Below are positions 20,866 to 31,870 of a stretch of DNA of 64,000 nt, one piece after another. The notes below the pieces were generated by a model. The model had not been told where the DNA came from. It did not search any database and saw only the letters and a list, made by a program, of their open reading frames with translations. The stretch spans positions 1,350,236-1,414,235 of the forward strand of contig CAUYUJ010020615.1 of the NCBI GenBank assembly GCA_963575745.1. Reading direction: 5' to 3'. The position numbers and the translations under genes were made by a program. Source of the DNA: Prorocentrum cordatum. Lineage: Eukaryota; Sar; Dinophyceae; Prorocentrales; Prorocentraceae. Numbering within the stretch: position 1 is the first letter of the stretch; each line of letters opens with the position of its first letter.

Positions 20866-21430
20866 AAGGTCTACACCTCGGCGGCGGACAACGGCTGGCT
20901 TTTCTATTTGGCGGAGCGCAGCACCGGCGTCAGCCTGAGTTCTACCTGTGGGCTCGACTAGCGCTAGCTCCTCGCCACCGATAGCGGTCGAGGTCGAAAG
21001 CGCGACCCAACGGATTCGCGCGTTAGCTCCGAAGCGAAATTCGGTCTCTAGCGACGTGCCAAGCTGCGCTACGCATCGCCAATGCGTCGGCAAACTGCTG
21101 TGGAGAGCAACCCGCTGGTCGTCTGGATCTTGTCCCGCACCGCCACTGCATCGGCCATCGAACCGTTGCATAAACGATCGTTGCATAAACGCTGAACAAG
21201 TCGCTTGGCGCTGAGTCGTTGTCGTCGACGCGATGAGTTCTGTATGTTATGGGTCTTGAGTGGGTGGGACACGCCCAGCAGGCTTCGAGCGGGGCTACTG
21301 GGCACTAAACCCTACACCCTGAAGGTCCTGGGCCTGCCTGACGCTTGCAGGGCAATCCGTGTATACCCACCTGTATAAGCTGTTGCCCCTGACCTTCCCG
21401 CATCAGGCTGCTAACTGCAATATAAGGATT
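20866..21430. other. No gene seen
   Basis: Moderate GC with a 14-15 bp tandem pair CGTTGCATAAACG at 21164 and 21179. No coding frame stands out. Confidence 0.4.
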
Positions 21431-22310
21431 ATGCTTGCCGAGGGGGAAAAAAGGAGTGACAAGAGCCCCGCGAGACACCCCAAAGGCGCCACTGGAGACC
21501 ACCCAGGAGGCCCAAAAAGAAACCCCAACAGGGCCCCCAAGCGGCCCGCAAGAGGCCACGAACGCGCAAACAAACGCACTCGATGGAAACAAGACGGGCC
21601 GGCGGAATGAGCAAAGCGATCCGCCGCCCCACTGGGTACGGCGTGTGAGATCGCCGCCGCACGGTCTGCACGAGTTCTTTCCCCTCGGCCCCTTGCCCAC
21701 GCACTCTTCGTACCCATGCCCTTCCTCACAGCCCTTGTAATCCCTCCTGGGGTTCCCCCCCGCGACCTGCTCATTCCGCCGGCCAGGGGGCCTGGGCTGC
21801 GGCGTGGCTGCCTTTTTGCGATCACTTCCGTCCCAAAACGGCGCCCCTTTCACGTGCTCGGCTTCTGAGCACCACCGGCTCTCTCAGACACGTCTCTGGG
21901 AGCCCACTGGGCCGAATTTGGAGGCCTCTCGGGGCTCTTTCTAGGCTGATCTTGACCGCCCTTCGGGCCATCAACGGCCGTCCCAGATGCCTCTCCACCT
22001 CTCTTCGAGTCTCATACATCAGAAACCACCCACACGCAAACTACATTGTAAAACACATCAAATTCTGACGATTCTGTCCTTACTGGGCTGTTCCCGGCGC
22101 CTCTCTTGGAGCTCCCGTGTATCTTGAAGGGCTCTTGCGGCGGCCATCTTGGAACATGCGGGTGCTCTCTGCGGCCGCCCTGACAGCCTGTCGGGGCCCT
22201 GCACGCCCGTCTCGACTCCTTTTTGTTTCTGTCGTGAGCGGTCTTGGGCGCGCGCAGGGGGTCCCTCCTGGAGAGCCCTTCCGAGGCCCCAAAACTAACT
22301 GGTGATGCTG
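21430..22310. repeat. Diverged satellite-like DNA in two orientations
   Basis: At 21455-21560 CAAGAGCCCCGCGAGACACC..CAGGAGGCCC reads like the reverse strand of the 1-2092 satellite. At 21860-22300 the forward type appears (GGAGGCCTCTCGGGGCTC; GACGATTCTGTCC..GGGCTGTTCCCGGCGCCTCTC, comparable to 660-700). A related reverse-type piece (GAGCTCCCCGAGACACCCCC) is at 22706-22775. Confidence 0.6.
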
Positions 22311-22925
22311 TTTTCAGCCTCTCCGTATCCCTCTTCGGTGTCGTCCGCACTGTTCCACACCCTTGGGTGCCCTTGCGCAATGTTTTTGCAACCTCCTGGA
22401 GCACTCTCCGCATCCTTCTGGCGTCTTTGCAAACCCTATGGGCCCATCTTCCACCTCCCTCTCGCTCTGGGATCATTCCAATTGCCAGTTTGGTCGCGTT
22501 CTGGGACACCCTCTGGGGCCATCGTACACCCCTTCTCGCCCTCTGGAATCATTTCAATTGTCCTCCTGTTCCTCCACCCACCCTCCCACAGTCTCCACTT
22601 CCCTCCCAAACATGCACGATCCAAAAAAGGTGGGGCGGCGGTGTCTGCCCCCTCAGGGGCATCCGATTAACACATAATGTTTGTCGACAAAAGAAAACCT
22701 GACATGAGCTCCCCGAGACACCCCCAAAAGGCAACACCCAAAAACCCCCCTGGAGGTCCGTTGGAGGCCGCACTTCGCCCCCCCCCCCCCCCCACCCCCG
22801 CGAGGCGCGATGCGCGACGCGCCTCCGCGCGCGCGCGAGGCCGCCCTGGAGAGAAGGACACCTCCCCGAACCCGGGCTGTGACGCGCGGGGCGCGATGAC
22901 CTCCGCTAAGATGAGGGGCGACGAT
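22311..22925. other. No gene seen; contains a C17 run
   Basis: Mixed pyrimidine-rich DNA. CTCTGGGATCATTCCAATTG at about 22465 recurs as CTCTGGAATCATTTCAATTG at 22540, a 75 bp-spaced pair. A run of 17 C lies near 22776-22792. Confidence 0.5.
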
Positions 22926-23122
22926 TAGGGGGGGGACAGGCATAGGCGGGGGAACATCGACTTGGAATCGGCGATATTTTCGCCGATAGGTCGGCGATAG
23001 ATAGGCCCCCGAAAGTAAATCAGCACGCTCCTGGGCAGGTTGGGGCTATCGGGCCCCTATGGGCGATGAATGGGCGATTGTGGGTCGATGCATCCCCCCC
23101 TGTGCCTATCCAACCCTATCAA
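22926..23122. mobile_element. Family A element, best preserved TIRs
   Basis: Left TAGGGGGGGGACAGGCATAG..ATCGA matches the inverse of right TCGATGCATCCCCCC..CCTATCCAACCCTA for about 34 bp. The body has AATCGGCGAT, CGCCGATAGGTCGGCGATAG and GGGCGATGAATGGGCGATTG. Confidence 0.8.
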
Positions 23123-23124
23123 TG

Positions 23125-23310
23125 CTTGACCCTGACAAGATGAAGCCAGGGCGAGGATACATTCGGGTGAGGCTGAGATCCAGCGATCCAGCGGCGGCTC
23201 TGGAGGATGTCTCGGGCGCCGCTGCCTTCTCAGAGCGGTCCAGAACGCTCTGAGAGCGTTCTGGAACGCTCTGGAACGGATTGGTCCCTGTCCCAGCCCC
23301 GCTCGATTCG
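23125..23310. repeat. Family D element with TTCCAGAA-type palindromes
   Basis: GGCTCTGGAGGATGTCTCGG, GCCTTCTCAGAGCG, then CCAGAACGCTCTGAGAGCG and TTCTGGAACGCTCTGGAACG. The core is an almost perfect ~43 bp inverted repeat. Its left neighbour, family A, ends three bases upstream. Confidence 0.75.
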
Positions 23311-23419
23311 CGCCTCACACTCAGGCGCCCCTCCGGCGAGCCATTTTGGTGAGCCCTCTGGGCCAAGGCCATTCCAGGACTCCCCGTGAGGAGAGCAGAC
23401 CAGGGTGGTAAGCTGCCTG

Positions 23420-23424
<5 letters not shown>

Positions 23425-23454
<30 letters not shown>

Positions 23455-23500
23455 GGGGGGGAAGAAAGAGAGAGAGCGAGAGAGAGAGAGAGAAGGAAGG
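23425..23500. repeat. (GA)n microsatellite
   Basis: Interrupted GAGA runs around 23427-23450 and 23467-23492. The minus-strand Ser/Leu-rich frames here are artefacts of this repeat. Confidence 0.95.
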
Positions 23501-23846
23501 GCAGAGACAGAGAGCACGCGGAAGGGGGTGATCGAGAACTGACAGAAAGTAGGTTTGGATACAGCCATCGTGCTGAACAAAGAACAACGGGACTTCTGGC
23601 CACGGTGAGCTCAGGCTGCGAATCGGCTGCCCGACCTAGATCTAAGGAACGGCCCAAAAACCTGTCACTCCTGAGCCCCAAGTTGCATTCCGCAGCTTCT
23701 TGACTGTACGTCCCCCTGGCAGCAGTCTTCGCAGAGCGGGGGAGAGCAACATAAAAGTGGCAGAATGAATTGAGGTAGGGCAGATGTGCGCCTCAACATT
23801 GCCGCACGACCTCTTCTAATCAGCCGAGCGGCCGACGCGACCATCA

Positions 23847-24905
23847 TTGGGTGCCTCTAATCCGACGGCCCGCACCCTGCGAGGCAGTCAATCAAACCAG
23901 GGCCGACACGTAGTATTGCCTTCAACTGATGTTCCGTACGTGTTTGTAGCCCCACGTTCGCTCTCTCCTGCCTCCCTTATGCAATCTTCCAGAAGGGAAC
24001 AAGCGGTTTCTAAGCCTGCACTACCTCGGCGACTGACGACTCTCACGAGCCTGTTTACCGCTCCCACGGCCCCTTTCCCTCCTGATCATCGCAGACAAAC
24101 GCAAGTCTCGCTATCCGATTACATGATCGAGTGGGTGCTGAGCATGCTCAGGACTGAAGGTGAATCCAGGAAGACATTCCCAACCCTTCGTCCTCCTGCA
24201 ACTGTCGCTGATGATGTTCCTGCTCATCCTCGTGCTTCTCCTGCTGTTCCAACTCCCGCTGCGGCTGCTGTTGTTCCTCCATACAGTCGATTCGTGTATG
24301 AAGGACGGGTGGTAACGACGCAAGACCCCGAGAGGCCGAAGTTCGGATCGTTGGGGCGGCGGGCGACCAGTGGAGACGACAAAGGACGGGCCGCAGAGGC
24401 GCGGACACGAGGACACCCTGGAGGAAGGCGCGCGTCCTCTCTGGGCGCGTTGACCGTCGTCTCGTTCGGCGACGCGCTCCACCCCACCCGACCGCACAGC
24501 AGCTCCCAGACCTGGACCAGCGGAGGGAGGGGATGGGGGCGGGGTGCCCGCCCCACGCGGCTCCCCAGTGCGGGCTGGGCGGCGGGAACCGGAGGGGATC
24601 GGCTCATCAAGGGGCACCGGAATCCAGAAGGGTGCAGAAAGACCCAACTGACGCCGAAAACCAGCAGGAGGCCGAAAACAAGGAGGGGCGCCGAAGACCC
24701 AGAAGAGGCCGAGAACCAAGGATGCGGCGAAAATCACGCGGGCGCCGAAAACCAAACGGGGCGCCGAACACCAAAAGGCACCAAGGCAGGGCGCAACGGA
24801 CGGCCCCGGAGCGCTGCTGCCAGAAGCGCACCCGCACGCTCCTGGGGGAGCTCCAGGCGGATCTCCACGGAGATGCCGAGTCCGGGAGGCGCGCGGCCTG
24901 CCTGA
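23847..24905 (+). CDS. Candidate protein, proline-rich, unrecognised
   Basis: An ATG-initiated frame of 352 codons. The first ~160 codons look the most natural: an ordered-looking piece (SLSDYMIEWVLSMLRTEGES, residues about 90-110) is followed by a Pro/Ala/Val-rich linker and FVYEGRVVTTQDPERPKFGS. After about residue 165 the frame enters a dispersed repeat shared with 50280-50430. After about residue 265 it enters a ~20 bp minisatellite (CCGAAAACCAGCAGGAGG-type units, 24640-24790), so the C-terminal half is probably not real protein sequence. I see no known domain, signal peptide or membrane segment. A first exon ending near 24320 is as likely as the full frame. Confidence 0.25.
   Translation: MGASNPTARTLRGSQSNQGRHVVLPSTDVPYVFVAPRSLSPASLMQSSRREQAVSKPALPRRLTTLTSLFTAPTAPFPPDHRRQTQVSLSDYMIEWVLSMLRTEGESRKTFPTLRPPATVADDVPAHPRASPAVPTPAAAAVVPPYSRFVYEGRVVTTQDPERPKFGSLGRRATSGDDKGRAAEARTRGHPGGRRASSLGALTVVSFGDALHPTRPHSSSQTWTSGGRGWGRGARPTRLPSAGWAAGTGGDRLIKGHRNPEGCRKTQLTPKTSRRPKTRRGAEDPEEAENQGCGENHAGAENQTGRRTPKGTKAGRNGRPRSAAARSAPARSWGSSRRISTEMPSPGGARPA
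24305..24440. repeat. Dispersed repeat paired with 50280-50430
   Basis: GACGCAAG, GGGCGGCGG, CCAGTGGAGACGACAAAGGACGGGCCGCAGAGG and ACCCTGGAGG-type text occur in the same order in both places (here quoted in pieces; the longest shared run is AAAGGACGGGCCGCAGAGGC). Confidence 0.65.
24640..24795. repeat. ~19-22 bp minisatellite (GCCGAAAACC)
   Basis: GCCGAAAACCAGCAGGAGG, CCGAAAACAAGGAGGGGCG, CCGAAGACCCAGAAGAGG and CCGAGAACCAAGG follow one another. A looser version is at 60570-60690. Confidence 0.7.
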
Positions 24906-25175
24906 AGGGTCGGTGGCCTGGGGATTGGTGAGGGGGCGGCGGCGAACAGCGGCCAGCCTCTTCCATACTCTACGGGCGGGAGCACAAAGAGGTAGCACTG
25001 CTGTCAGCCGAAGGCGACAGGTGGCGGCAATTAGGACGTGAGCCACCAGAGACTGCAGGGCAGGGCAGCAGATGCTCGAGACGTTGTGGTATCAGCTTGC
25101 TTCCTGTAATGACTAGAGTGCGACAGTCGCACCTGTAAGGGCGCATCCGTAGCAAAACGGCAGTGGATTCCGTGA

Positions 25176-25735
25176 TCAAGCAGCCTGACCGAGGCCAACT
25201 GGAGTCCTCACAGCAAGAGTGTGGATCGGGGTGAAGGTCGAAGTATCCAAATGCGTGAACAACAACGCGTAAATTTGAGAAGCCGTGACAGCTGCAGCCT
25301 CAAACGAGGTACACCACTGTGGCAACTTCTTTGACATTGCAGCCTGGAGGGGAAGATGCACACACTCCCTGCCCAGAAAGCATCCCCATTTCGTGACGCC
25401 CCCACTCAGTCGTCCTCTGGCACGCAGCCGTGGCGAAGGAGGCACGTTCGAGGGTCGGCGCAGCTGCCAGGACGCTCGGCGAGCGAGGGAGCGCAACCAT
25501 CGATCGCCTGCTTTTTCGCATTAGTCTTCTTTGTCCTTCGTTTCGTGCCATGTTCGTCTTCGGTATGGTACAGGTTCCTTGCCATCGTCTGTACTCTCGG
25601 TCTTCCGCTGTGTTCGGTATGCTCGGTGTGAACATGTCACATGTCGGTGCACCCCGAGTATCAGTATGCTCTGGTATCTTTCCCCATCGCTCCTCATCCC
25701 CTTCCTTCTCCCGTCTCATCGTCCTCATCCGCGTT
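25176..25735 (-). CDS. Candidate two-exon minus-strand gene, unrecognised
   Basis: The downstream piece (25343 to 25176) reads AAMSKKLPQWCTSFEAAAVT, then SQIYALLFTHLDTSTFTPIH, and ends in TGA. It is preceded by a good acceptor-like signal, TGCATCTTCCCCTCCAG, whose last base is 25344. Upstream on the same strand (about 25735-25480) another frame is natural-looking: EERWGKIPEHTDTRGAPTCD, FTPSIPNTAEDREYRRW and CTIPKTNMARNEGQRRLM. The frames differ, so an intron in about 25344-25480 would be needed, and I could not settle the donor. No domain is recognised. The polypyrimidine acceptor and the absence of repeats in this stretch are the main support. Confidence 0.28.
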
Positions 25736-26243
25736 CCCGCCCCTGGCCCCAGTGGGACGTGGCGGGGGGGGGGGGAGCGCGGATGAGGATGAAGGACGGT
25801 TCCACCGCCTCCTCCTCCTCCTCCTCCTCCTGTTCCTCCTCCTCCGTGTGGGTGGAATCTGCCAATCGAGATATGCAATGTCTGGATTTTTCTCAATACG
25901 CAATGCCCTGAAGTCCCGATCCTTTCCCAGGTCCCGCTGCTCACCCCGAATAGTCCTATGACGGCCCTGAAACCCGTAGAGGCCCCCCGGAGACCGAAGA
26001 CGACGAACAAAAAGCGAAGGTTTTCTTATTCGGCTCTTCGACATTGGGCGGAAGGGGGGGGTGAGAGGGGCGGGTCTGGCTCCGGACCTTTGCTTAATAC
26101 GACTGTTTGCAACAGTACATCCTGTGGGGGAGACTCCACCTGCCAAAAACAGGCAAGACCTACTCGATGGGGGGGAGGGGGTGCGAGGGCCCGCGCCGAT
26201 CGGCAAAAGAATGATTACGAAAACCAGAAAACGAAGCATCGTT

Positions 26244-26400
26244 GACGCATGATTAGGCGACGTCGGCGACGCATCGGCGACGTCGGTGTGGAGAAAATTG
26301 GGCTCCGCAACGAGCCGCACGGCCGATGCATCGGCGATGCGGCGCGATCCTCCAACCCCACCTGCTCTGACCCCACCTGGGAGGCCTATAGAAGCCCGTC
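26244..26400. mobile_element. Family F element
   Basis: GACGTCGGCGACGCATCGG, GAGAAAATTGGGCTCCGC, ATGCATCGGCGATGCGGCGCG and CTCTGACCCCACCTGGGAGG match the copy at 14525. Confidence 0.65.
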
Positions 26401-27139
26401 TCCAGGGCCCCGGAGACCGAAGGCGACGAACGGAGACCCGTCCTGCTCTGCTCCCGGGCGCTGCACGTCCGGGAGCACAGCTGCTCGCACGCACCGGGGC
26501 CGGCGGAGGGCGCGCCCATGGCCTCGTGTCGGCCGAGGGCCGCGGGGGGGGGGGGCACGTCGGCGACAGGTCAGGGGCGTCCATGGAGGGGGGCGTCCAG
26601 GAGGGCAGCGAGCGTGCTCGCCTGACGGTGCTGTCAGCGGCCGCCAAGATGGATGCAACGGCTCTGCGTCAAGGAAGAAGGCCTTTCGAGATCCGCTGTA
26701 CATGCTCGGGGCCCTTCTCGGACTTCCCCTGGCACTCTCCGACCAAATGATGGGAGGCGGCTGTAACTCGGAAGTGGCCAAGGGGGGCGTCCAGGAGGGG
26801 GCGGCGCAAATCGCGGCCCGCGGCATGTGCGCGGCCCCAGGGGGGGGGCGTCCAAGAGGGGGGCGCAAGTCATGGCCGGCGGCGTGCCCAGGAGGGGGGG
26901 CGTCCAAGAGGGGGCGCAAACCATGGCCAGCCGCACGTGCGCGGCCCAGGGGGGGGGGGCCCCAGGGCGTATTGAAATAAGAAGAGGCGCCATGAGCTCT
27001 GGGGAGACATCATGGCCCCCGCCATGATGTCCAGACCCCTCTGGTCATCACCCCCCCTCTGCCGCCCCCGAACAAGCACCGACCGACGGGCCGCGCGAGC
27101 CCAGCCCAGGCACACCGCCCTCCGCTGAGCCGCTCACCA
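26401..27139. other. No gene seen; short GGGGGGGCGTCCA repeats
   Basis: The phrase GGGGGGCGTCCAGGAGGG or GGGGGGGCGTCCAAGAGGG recurs at about 26588, 26784, 26840 and 26896 with CCGC(A)CGTGCGCGGCCC, a degenerate tandem of roughly 55-60 bp in its last three units. Confidence 0.5.
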
Positions 27140-27336
27140 GCGGCGAGCCCGGGGGGTAAAGAGAAGGGCCGGGTCTTCTCAGAAGGCTCGGAAGTTTTTG
27201 GGCCCTCGGGGAATCCGTCTGAGCCTTCCCAGAAGACACAGAGCGCTTCTCAGAAGGCCGGGGGGGCTTCTGAGAAGCCCCGATGCCTTCTGAGAAGACC
27301 TTCTCCTTCTCACTTCGCCCCCTCACTCGCCGCCGG
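27140..27336. mobile_element. Family C subtype 2 (CTTCTCAGAAGG, long copy)
   Basis: Left GCGGCGAGCCCGGGGGG and right CCCCCTCACTCGCCGCC are inverted ends. The interior repeats CTTCTCAGAAGG or CTTCTGAGAAG four times. Its closest relative is at 49301-49496. Confidence 0.75.
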
Positions 27337-27344
27337 GAAAAATT

Positions 27345-27527
27345 CACATCTTATAACCGCCACCAAATCCCCATGGGCGTGGCCTCGGCCCTACTGGCCG
27401 ATTGACCCCCCTAGATGTGGATATGGGCTGCTTCCTTTGGATTTCGAGGGGTACATCCCCAACCGGGGTGCTGAGATGGTGGGGGTCTGGATGGGGATGG
27501 AGATGGGGACAGGGGTCGGTTAAACAG
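27345..27527. mobile_element. Family G element
   Basis: CTACTGGCCGATTGACCCCC, GATGTGGATATGGGCTG, CGAGGGGTACATCCCCAACC and GGGGACAGGGGTCGGTTAAAC align with 14691-14870. It directly follows a family C element. Confidence 0.7.
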
Positions 27528-27759
27528 TACTGAAGGGACATTGGGGCGGAATAGCCCAGACGGAGCATCTGATTGAGCCTAGGTGGCGGCGAGCCTAGGG
27601 GGGAGTCAGAGGAGGCGGGTCTTCTCTGAAGGCTCGGAAGGCCTATGAAGTAGGAAGGCGTTGGAAGTAGAGTAGGGCTCCGCCCGCCCCCTGTAGAGGA
27701 GGGAAGAGGGAACACCACTCGACTCTTGAAGTAAGAAGGCGGCTGAAGCAGATCTTGGG

Positions 27760-27855
27760 ATCTGGGAATCAAGCAGTACATACTTTCAACGACCAGCGGC
27801 TAAAGCAGACTGGGACCTGGGAATCAAACAGTACATACTTTTGACGACCGGCGTG
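27760..27855. repeat. 55 bp tandem pair
   Basis: GGGAATCAAGCAGTACATAC at 27764 recurs at 27819 as GGGAATCAAACAGTACATAC, both followed by TTTCAACGACC/TTTTGACGACC. Confidence 0.85.
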
Positions 27856-28105
27856 CATATCTCTGCAGCGGATGACCACCCCCTCGTGCGCGCTCGAAAG
27901 CGCCATCCCTCAGCCCCGCCGCCGTGCGGCCCGCGGCACGCCGCGGCACGGCCTACTGGGCGGGCCCTCGCCGCGCTCTCACGGGCCGCGCTCTCACGGG
28001 CTGCGCTGTGACCAGCTCTCAGCTGTGCTCGCCCTGCGGGGTGGACGATCCAAGAGGCGGATCGGGCGAAGAGAGAGCGGTGCACGTGCACCGACCTCGG
28101 CCAGG

Positions 28106-28127
28106 CCCATCCTGGGCCCAGGATGGG
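28106..28127. repeat. 22 bp perfect palindrome
   Basis: CCCATCCTGGG followed at once by its reverse complement CCCAGGATGGG. It lies between two GTGCACCGA phrases (about 28088 and 28162) in a short degenerate duplication. Confidence 0.9.
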
Positions 28128-28373
28128 TGCATGTACCTTCCTGGCCAAGGCAGAAGGCGTGTGCACCGATCGTGGGCTCAGGATTGGCCTGGCCAGAAAA
28201 CTGGTGCATGCGCATCGTTCTCTTTCCTCTAGCGGAGGGGCAGGCAGGCAGGCAAGCAGTTCGTCGCATGCCCGTTCTTTGAAACCGACTGGCATGAAGC
28301 GAGTCTGACCAATGATCTTCCCGAGCACGAACAAGAATTCATGCATGTTTCACTCGGGCTCCAACAGTGATAA

Positions 28374-28745
28374 TTGAGGTGCGCTAGTGATAGTCGCGCC
28401 CGATACTGGGCGAACATTCACTCGATCGGGCTGCAAACCTGCATACGGAGAGGTAAAGTCGGGATGAAACCGCGCAGGTGGCTGATTGATGGGGCAGTTG
28501 AGGGCAGCAGCTCTGGCTCTGTGACTTCAGCTCCACAGGCCATGGGCGGTTCAGGTCGAAAAAACGCCAACGCCGTGAAGGAGCGGGGAGATGAGACCGT
28601 GTGCAGTCTCGGCTCCGCCAATGACGAATCGAAGCAAGCAGAATGGCGATACTGTCACCAGGTCGAGACAGCAGAGCGTGTGAATCAACGTCAAATATGG
28701 GCGGTTCTCCTCCTCCTCCTCCTCATCCTGCTCACGACCAGCTAG
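28374..28745 (+). CDS. Candidate ORF, unrecognised
   Basis: A 123-codon frame from ATG with mixed residue composition (RRGKVGMKPRRWLIDGAVEG, then SANDESKQAEWRYCHQVETA) that ends in a Leu run encoded by a CTC/CTT microsatellite at about 28709-28733. It is one of few stretches here with no visible repeat in its first 330 bp. No domain is recognised, and the Leu tail suggests that the 3' end of the frame is not real. It could be an internal exon or chance. Confidence 0.18.
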   Translation: MRCASDSRARYWANIHSIGLQTCIRRGKVGMKPRRWLIDGAVEGSSSGSVTSAPQAMGGSGRKNANAVKERGDETVCSLGSANDESKQAEWRYCHQVETAERVNQRQIWAVLLLLLLILLTTS

Positions 28746-28971
28746 TGAAGCACCTCACAAATCTGAGACCTCATATATCCAAACGACATATTGCAAGACG
28801 ATGGACCTGGGGATTCAACCCCATACGCCCATGTCGGGATTAGGTGACAAGGATGGGGAGCCGATGGGATCCTGTCAGAATGTGCAACACTTCGCTCTCC
28901 CTTCTGGCGTGGTCGTTCGCCAACTTTGAGGTACGGAATGTTGGAGAGGGCCCTTCCAAAAATTCTACTGG

Positions 28972-29632
<661 letters not shown>

Positions 29633-29679
29633 ACAAACGGCGGTGTGACGCAGCGCAAGGCGACTGAGCCTGAGCGAGC

Positions 29680-29870
29680 CAAATCGAATCACGCAATCGG
29701 GTCATATCTAGAACGGATCGGATCGCCAACGAATCGTCCCGAACCCGCTCGAAATCTGTTCGCTGCGCCCGGCTCCAGCTGGCCCTGGCCGATGCCCGTG
29801 AATCGAACCGAATCGAACCGAATCGGAATCGCGGCCCCAGCCGACACATCGAATCGCAGATCGCAGAATA
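29680..29870. repeat. TCGAATCG-rich degenerate repeat
   Basis: AATCGAATC, CGGATCGGATCG and repeated ACCGAATCGAACCGAATCGG resemble the two paired elements at 39239-39470 and 49531-49750, but end-to-end alignment is weak. Confidence 0.45.
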
Positions 29871-29944
29871 TGTAGGGACCCTCCGGCGAAAACTTCCTGG
29901 AGAATCCCACCAGGCCTTGAACGCGTAACGCGGGTTCGCGTCGT

Positions 29945-30110
29945 GCTAACCCCAGCGTTGGTTTCTGACACCGCGGGGATCGTTCAACCTTGAACGATCG
30001 GCCGTTTCCGTAACGTCAGAATCAACATGGGACCCATTCTTTGTCGCCAGCGGCGTTCAACGTTGAACGCCAGCGGCGGGGTCGCCGCCAGTCGACACCG
30101 TACGAAACTA
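29945..30110. repeat. Family H element with two strong palindromes
   Basis: GATCGTTCAACCTTGAACGATC (quoted as two arms GATCGTTCAA and TTGAACGATC around CC, near 29979) and the perfect palindrome GGCGTTCAACGTTGAACGCC (near 30052). Related copies are at 12386 and 34545. Confidence 0.7.
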
Positions 30111-30289
30111 CCGTAGGTTGGTACATAAGAGCATTTCATCGTCCAACCCCCTTCTCCCCTTTCGGGGTGGGTTCGTCACTGCTTCTCTTCATCAAGAACC
30201 CCTCCCCCACCCGACCGGCGACCAGCCCGGTAACATGCAGGCCCCCCCCGCGCGCCAACCCTGCAAAACCAGGAAATGCAGCATGCAGC

Positions 30290-30955
30290 CTGCGGCACAA
30301 TCCGGAGCAGAAAATGAAAAGATGCAGCTCGCAAACACAGGAGAACCAGAAACTGCCCCCGTGCGCGGGCGCCCCGCGAGCACTCTGCACGCGTGTTTTT
30401 ACCAGGACGGCAGGGGTGCCCCCGTATTGGCTGCTCTGCGCAGGCCTGCCGCCCCTGTCAAACAAAAACAATGCGGCATACACACGGCGGTGAAGTCCGG
30501 CGCGCGGCCGCCACGTGATCGCACTGCGTTAGTTTTTGAAGAAGGACGGCGAGGGTGTCTGCAGGATGTCCGCTCTGCGCAGACCCTCCAGCCCTGTCAG
30601 CACACGAATTCAAAGTGCAATGCGCGGCAAAGGCTGCTTCGTGCTCGGGCACCCCGCGACCATGTTGCAGTGGTGTGGACGGAGATGGCGGCGGGGGGGG
30701 GCTTATCTTTATTGCTCTCTGCAGGCTCACGACCCCTGACGAAAAATCACACAAAGTCCACTTTGCGGCAGAATCTGGATCATGCGCAGGCGTCCCGCGA
30801 ACAATTTGTATTGGTATTCGACAGGGACGGCGGGGGTGCCCTCATCTTGTCTGCTCTTGGCAAGCCCACCATCCCTGACAACGAAGATACTCCAAAGTAC
30901 ACTCTGCGGCAAAATCTGGACCATGCGCGGGCGCCCAGGTCCGAAGCTTTCCCCA
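30290..30955. repeat. ~141 bp tandem repeat, about 4.5 units
   Basis: GCGGCAAAATCTGGACCATG-type starts lie at about 30292, 30486, 30624, 30766 and 30907. Each is followed by GGCGCCCCGCGA, GACAGGGACGGCGGGGGTGCC, TCTGCTCTGCGCAGGC and CCCCTGAC. The period equals 47 codons, so a plus-strand frame (30118-30966, 282 codons) stays open and reads as a 47-residue repeat ending near NLDHARAPR. Other frames are also open over much of the array, so I do not call a gene. Confidence 0.8.
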
Positions 30956-31234
30956 CCGGGCAATGATTTTCGAGCTTCCCCTTCCCCACCTGTTTCTCTT
31001 TGTCACCTGTCCGTCTGCTTTGAATTCTGACAGAGACTGATTGAGGTAGATGGACGGTTTTTCTCACGCGCCCGTCTAAGCTCGAACATACAAAGAACAA
31101 CAAAACTGCTCCCGCATATTGACTGGGCGACTGGCTTCATGGAAGAACGATTTGTGAGTTGCTTCAGACTCCAACCTTCTCGATGGATGCAAGGCGCTGC
31201 ACTTCCGACAGGACTCATGAACTCAGTGGGATCG

Positions 31235-31870
31235 GGGCCACAGGCTCGAATGCTGACTATGTGTTGGGAGGGCGGGCGGGGGTGACCGACCCGTCTTGCG
31301 GCTTGAAGTAACTTGACCCCTGCTCCTACTCCTTCCCCCTGGGTCGGGACGGGGGGGCGGCAACCCATTGGAGCGTCCATGAAAGCTTCAACGAGAAGGC
31401 AAAAATCATGAATGGTCCAGAAAGGTCGTGGACCAATGTTGGCTTTCTTCTGGGGCGATGCTGCCAATGGGACTCCCTTATTTGATCGATAGCCTCCCAA
31501 TTGACCCAAAGAAGGCCTCAAAAGCCCTCCAGAGAGCCCCAAGAGGCCCCGAGGAGGCCACAAGAGGCACTCAAGATGCTCCAAGATGCCCCCAAGAAGC
31601 GGCAAGATGCTCTCAATGAGCCCAAATCTGCCTCTGACGAGCCCTCGAGAAGCACCCGTCAGAGACCTACGAAACCATCAGAGGGGCCTCTGGCCAACAC
31701 AAGCCAGGATGTCTCCAGATGATGTCACGATCCCCCGTTCAAGGCAACTCCTCTGGGCATCGTGTCTGGATAGGATGGTGGGGATACGAGAAGGGTACGG
31801 CACTATGCTCAGGTGTGAGAACGAGTCGGCTAGAGGACCCCCCGCAAGGAAATATTCGGGGGCTGCTTCT
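31235..31870. repeat. ~630 bp dispersed repeat, copy 1
   Basis: TGTTGGGAGGGCGGGCGGGGG, CTTGACCCCTGCTCC, TCCCCCTGGGTC, GAGCGTCCATGA, AAGCTTC, a CCCCAAGAGGCCCC-rich middle and CTCTGGGCATCGTGTCTGGAT follow the same order as 54330-54960. The middle resembles the reverse strand of the 1-2092 satellite, so that satellite may derive from part of this element. Confidence 0.7.

Noticed and set aside
23335-23360. GAGCCATTTTGGTGAGCCC, reminiscent of the dinoflagellate spliced leader core GCCATTTTGG
   Set aside because: Only about ten bases agree and the diagnostic 3' end GCTCAAG is absent; such a match is expected by chance.
28790-28830. GGGGATTCAACCCC, like a tRNA T-arm with TTCAA
   Set aside because: The stem does not extend properly and no D-arm, anticodon arm or acceptor stem could be fitted around it.
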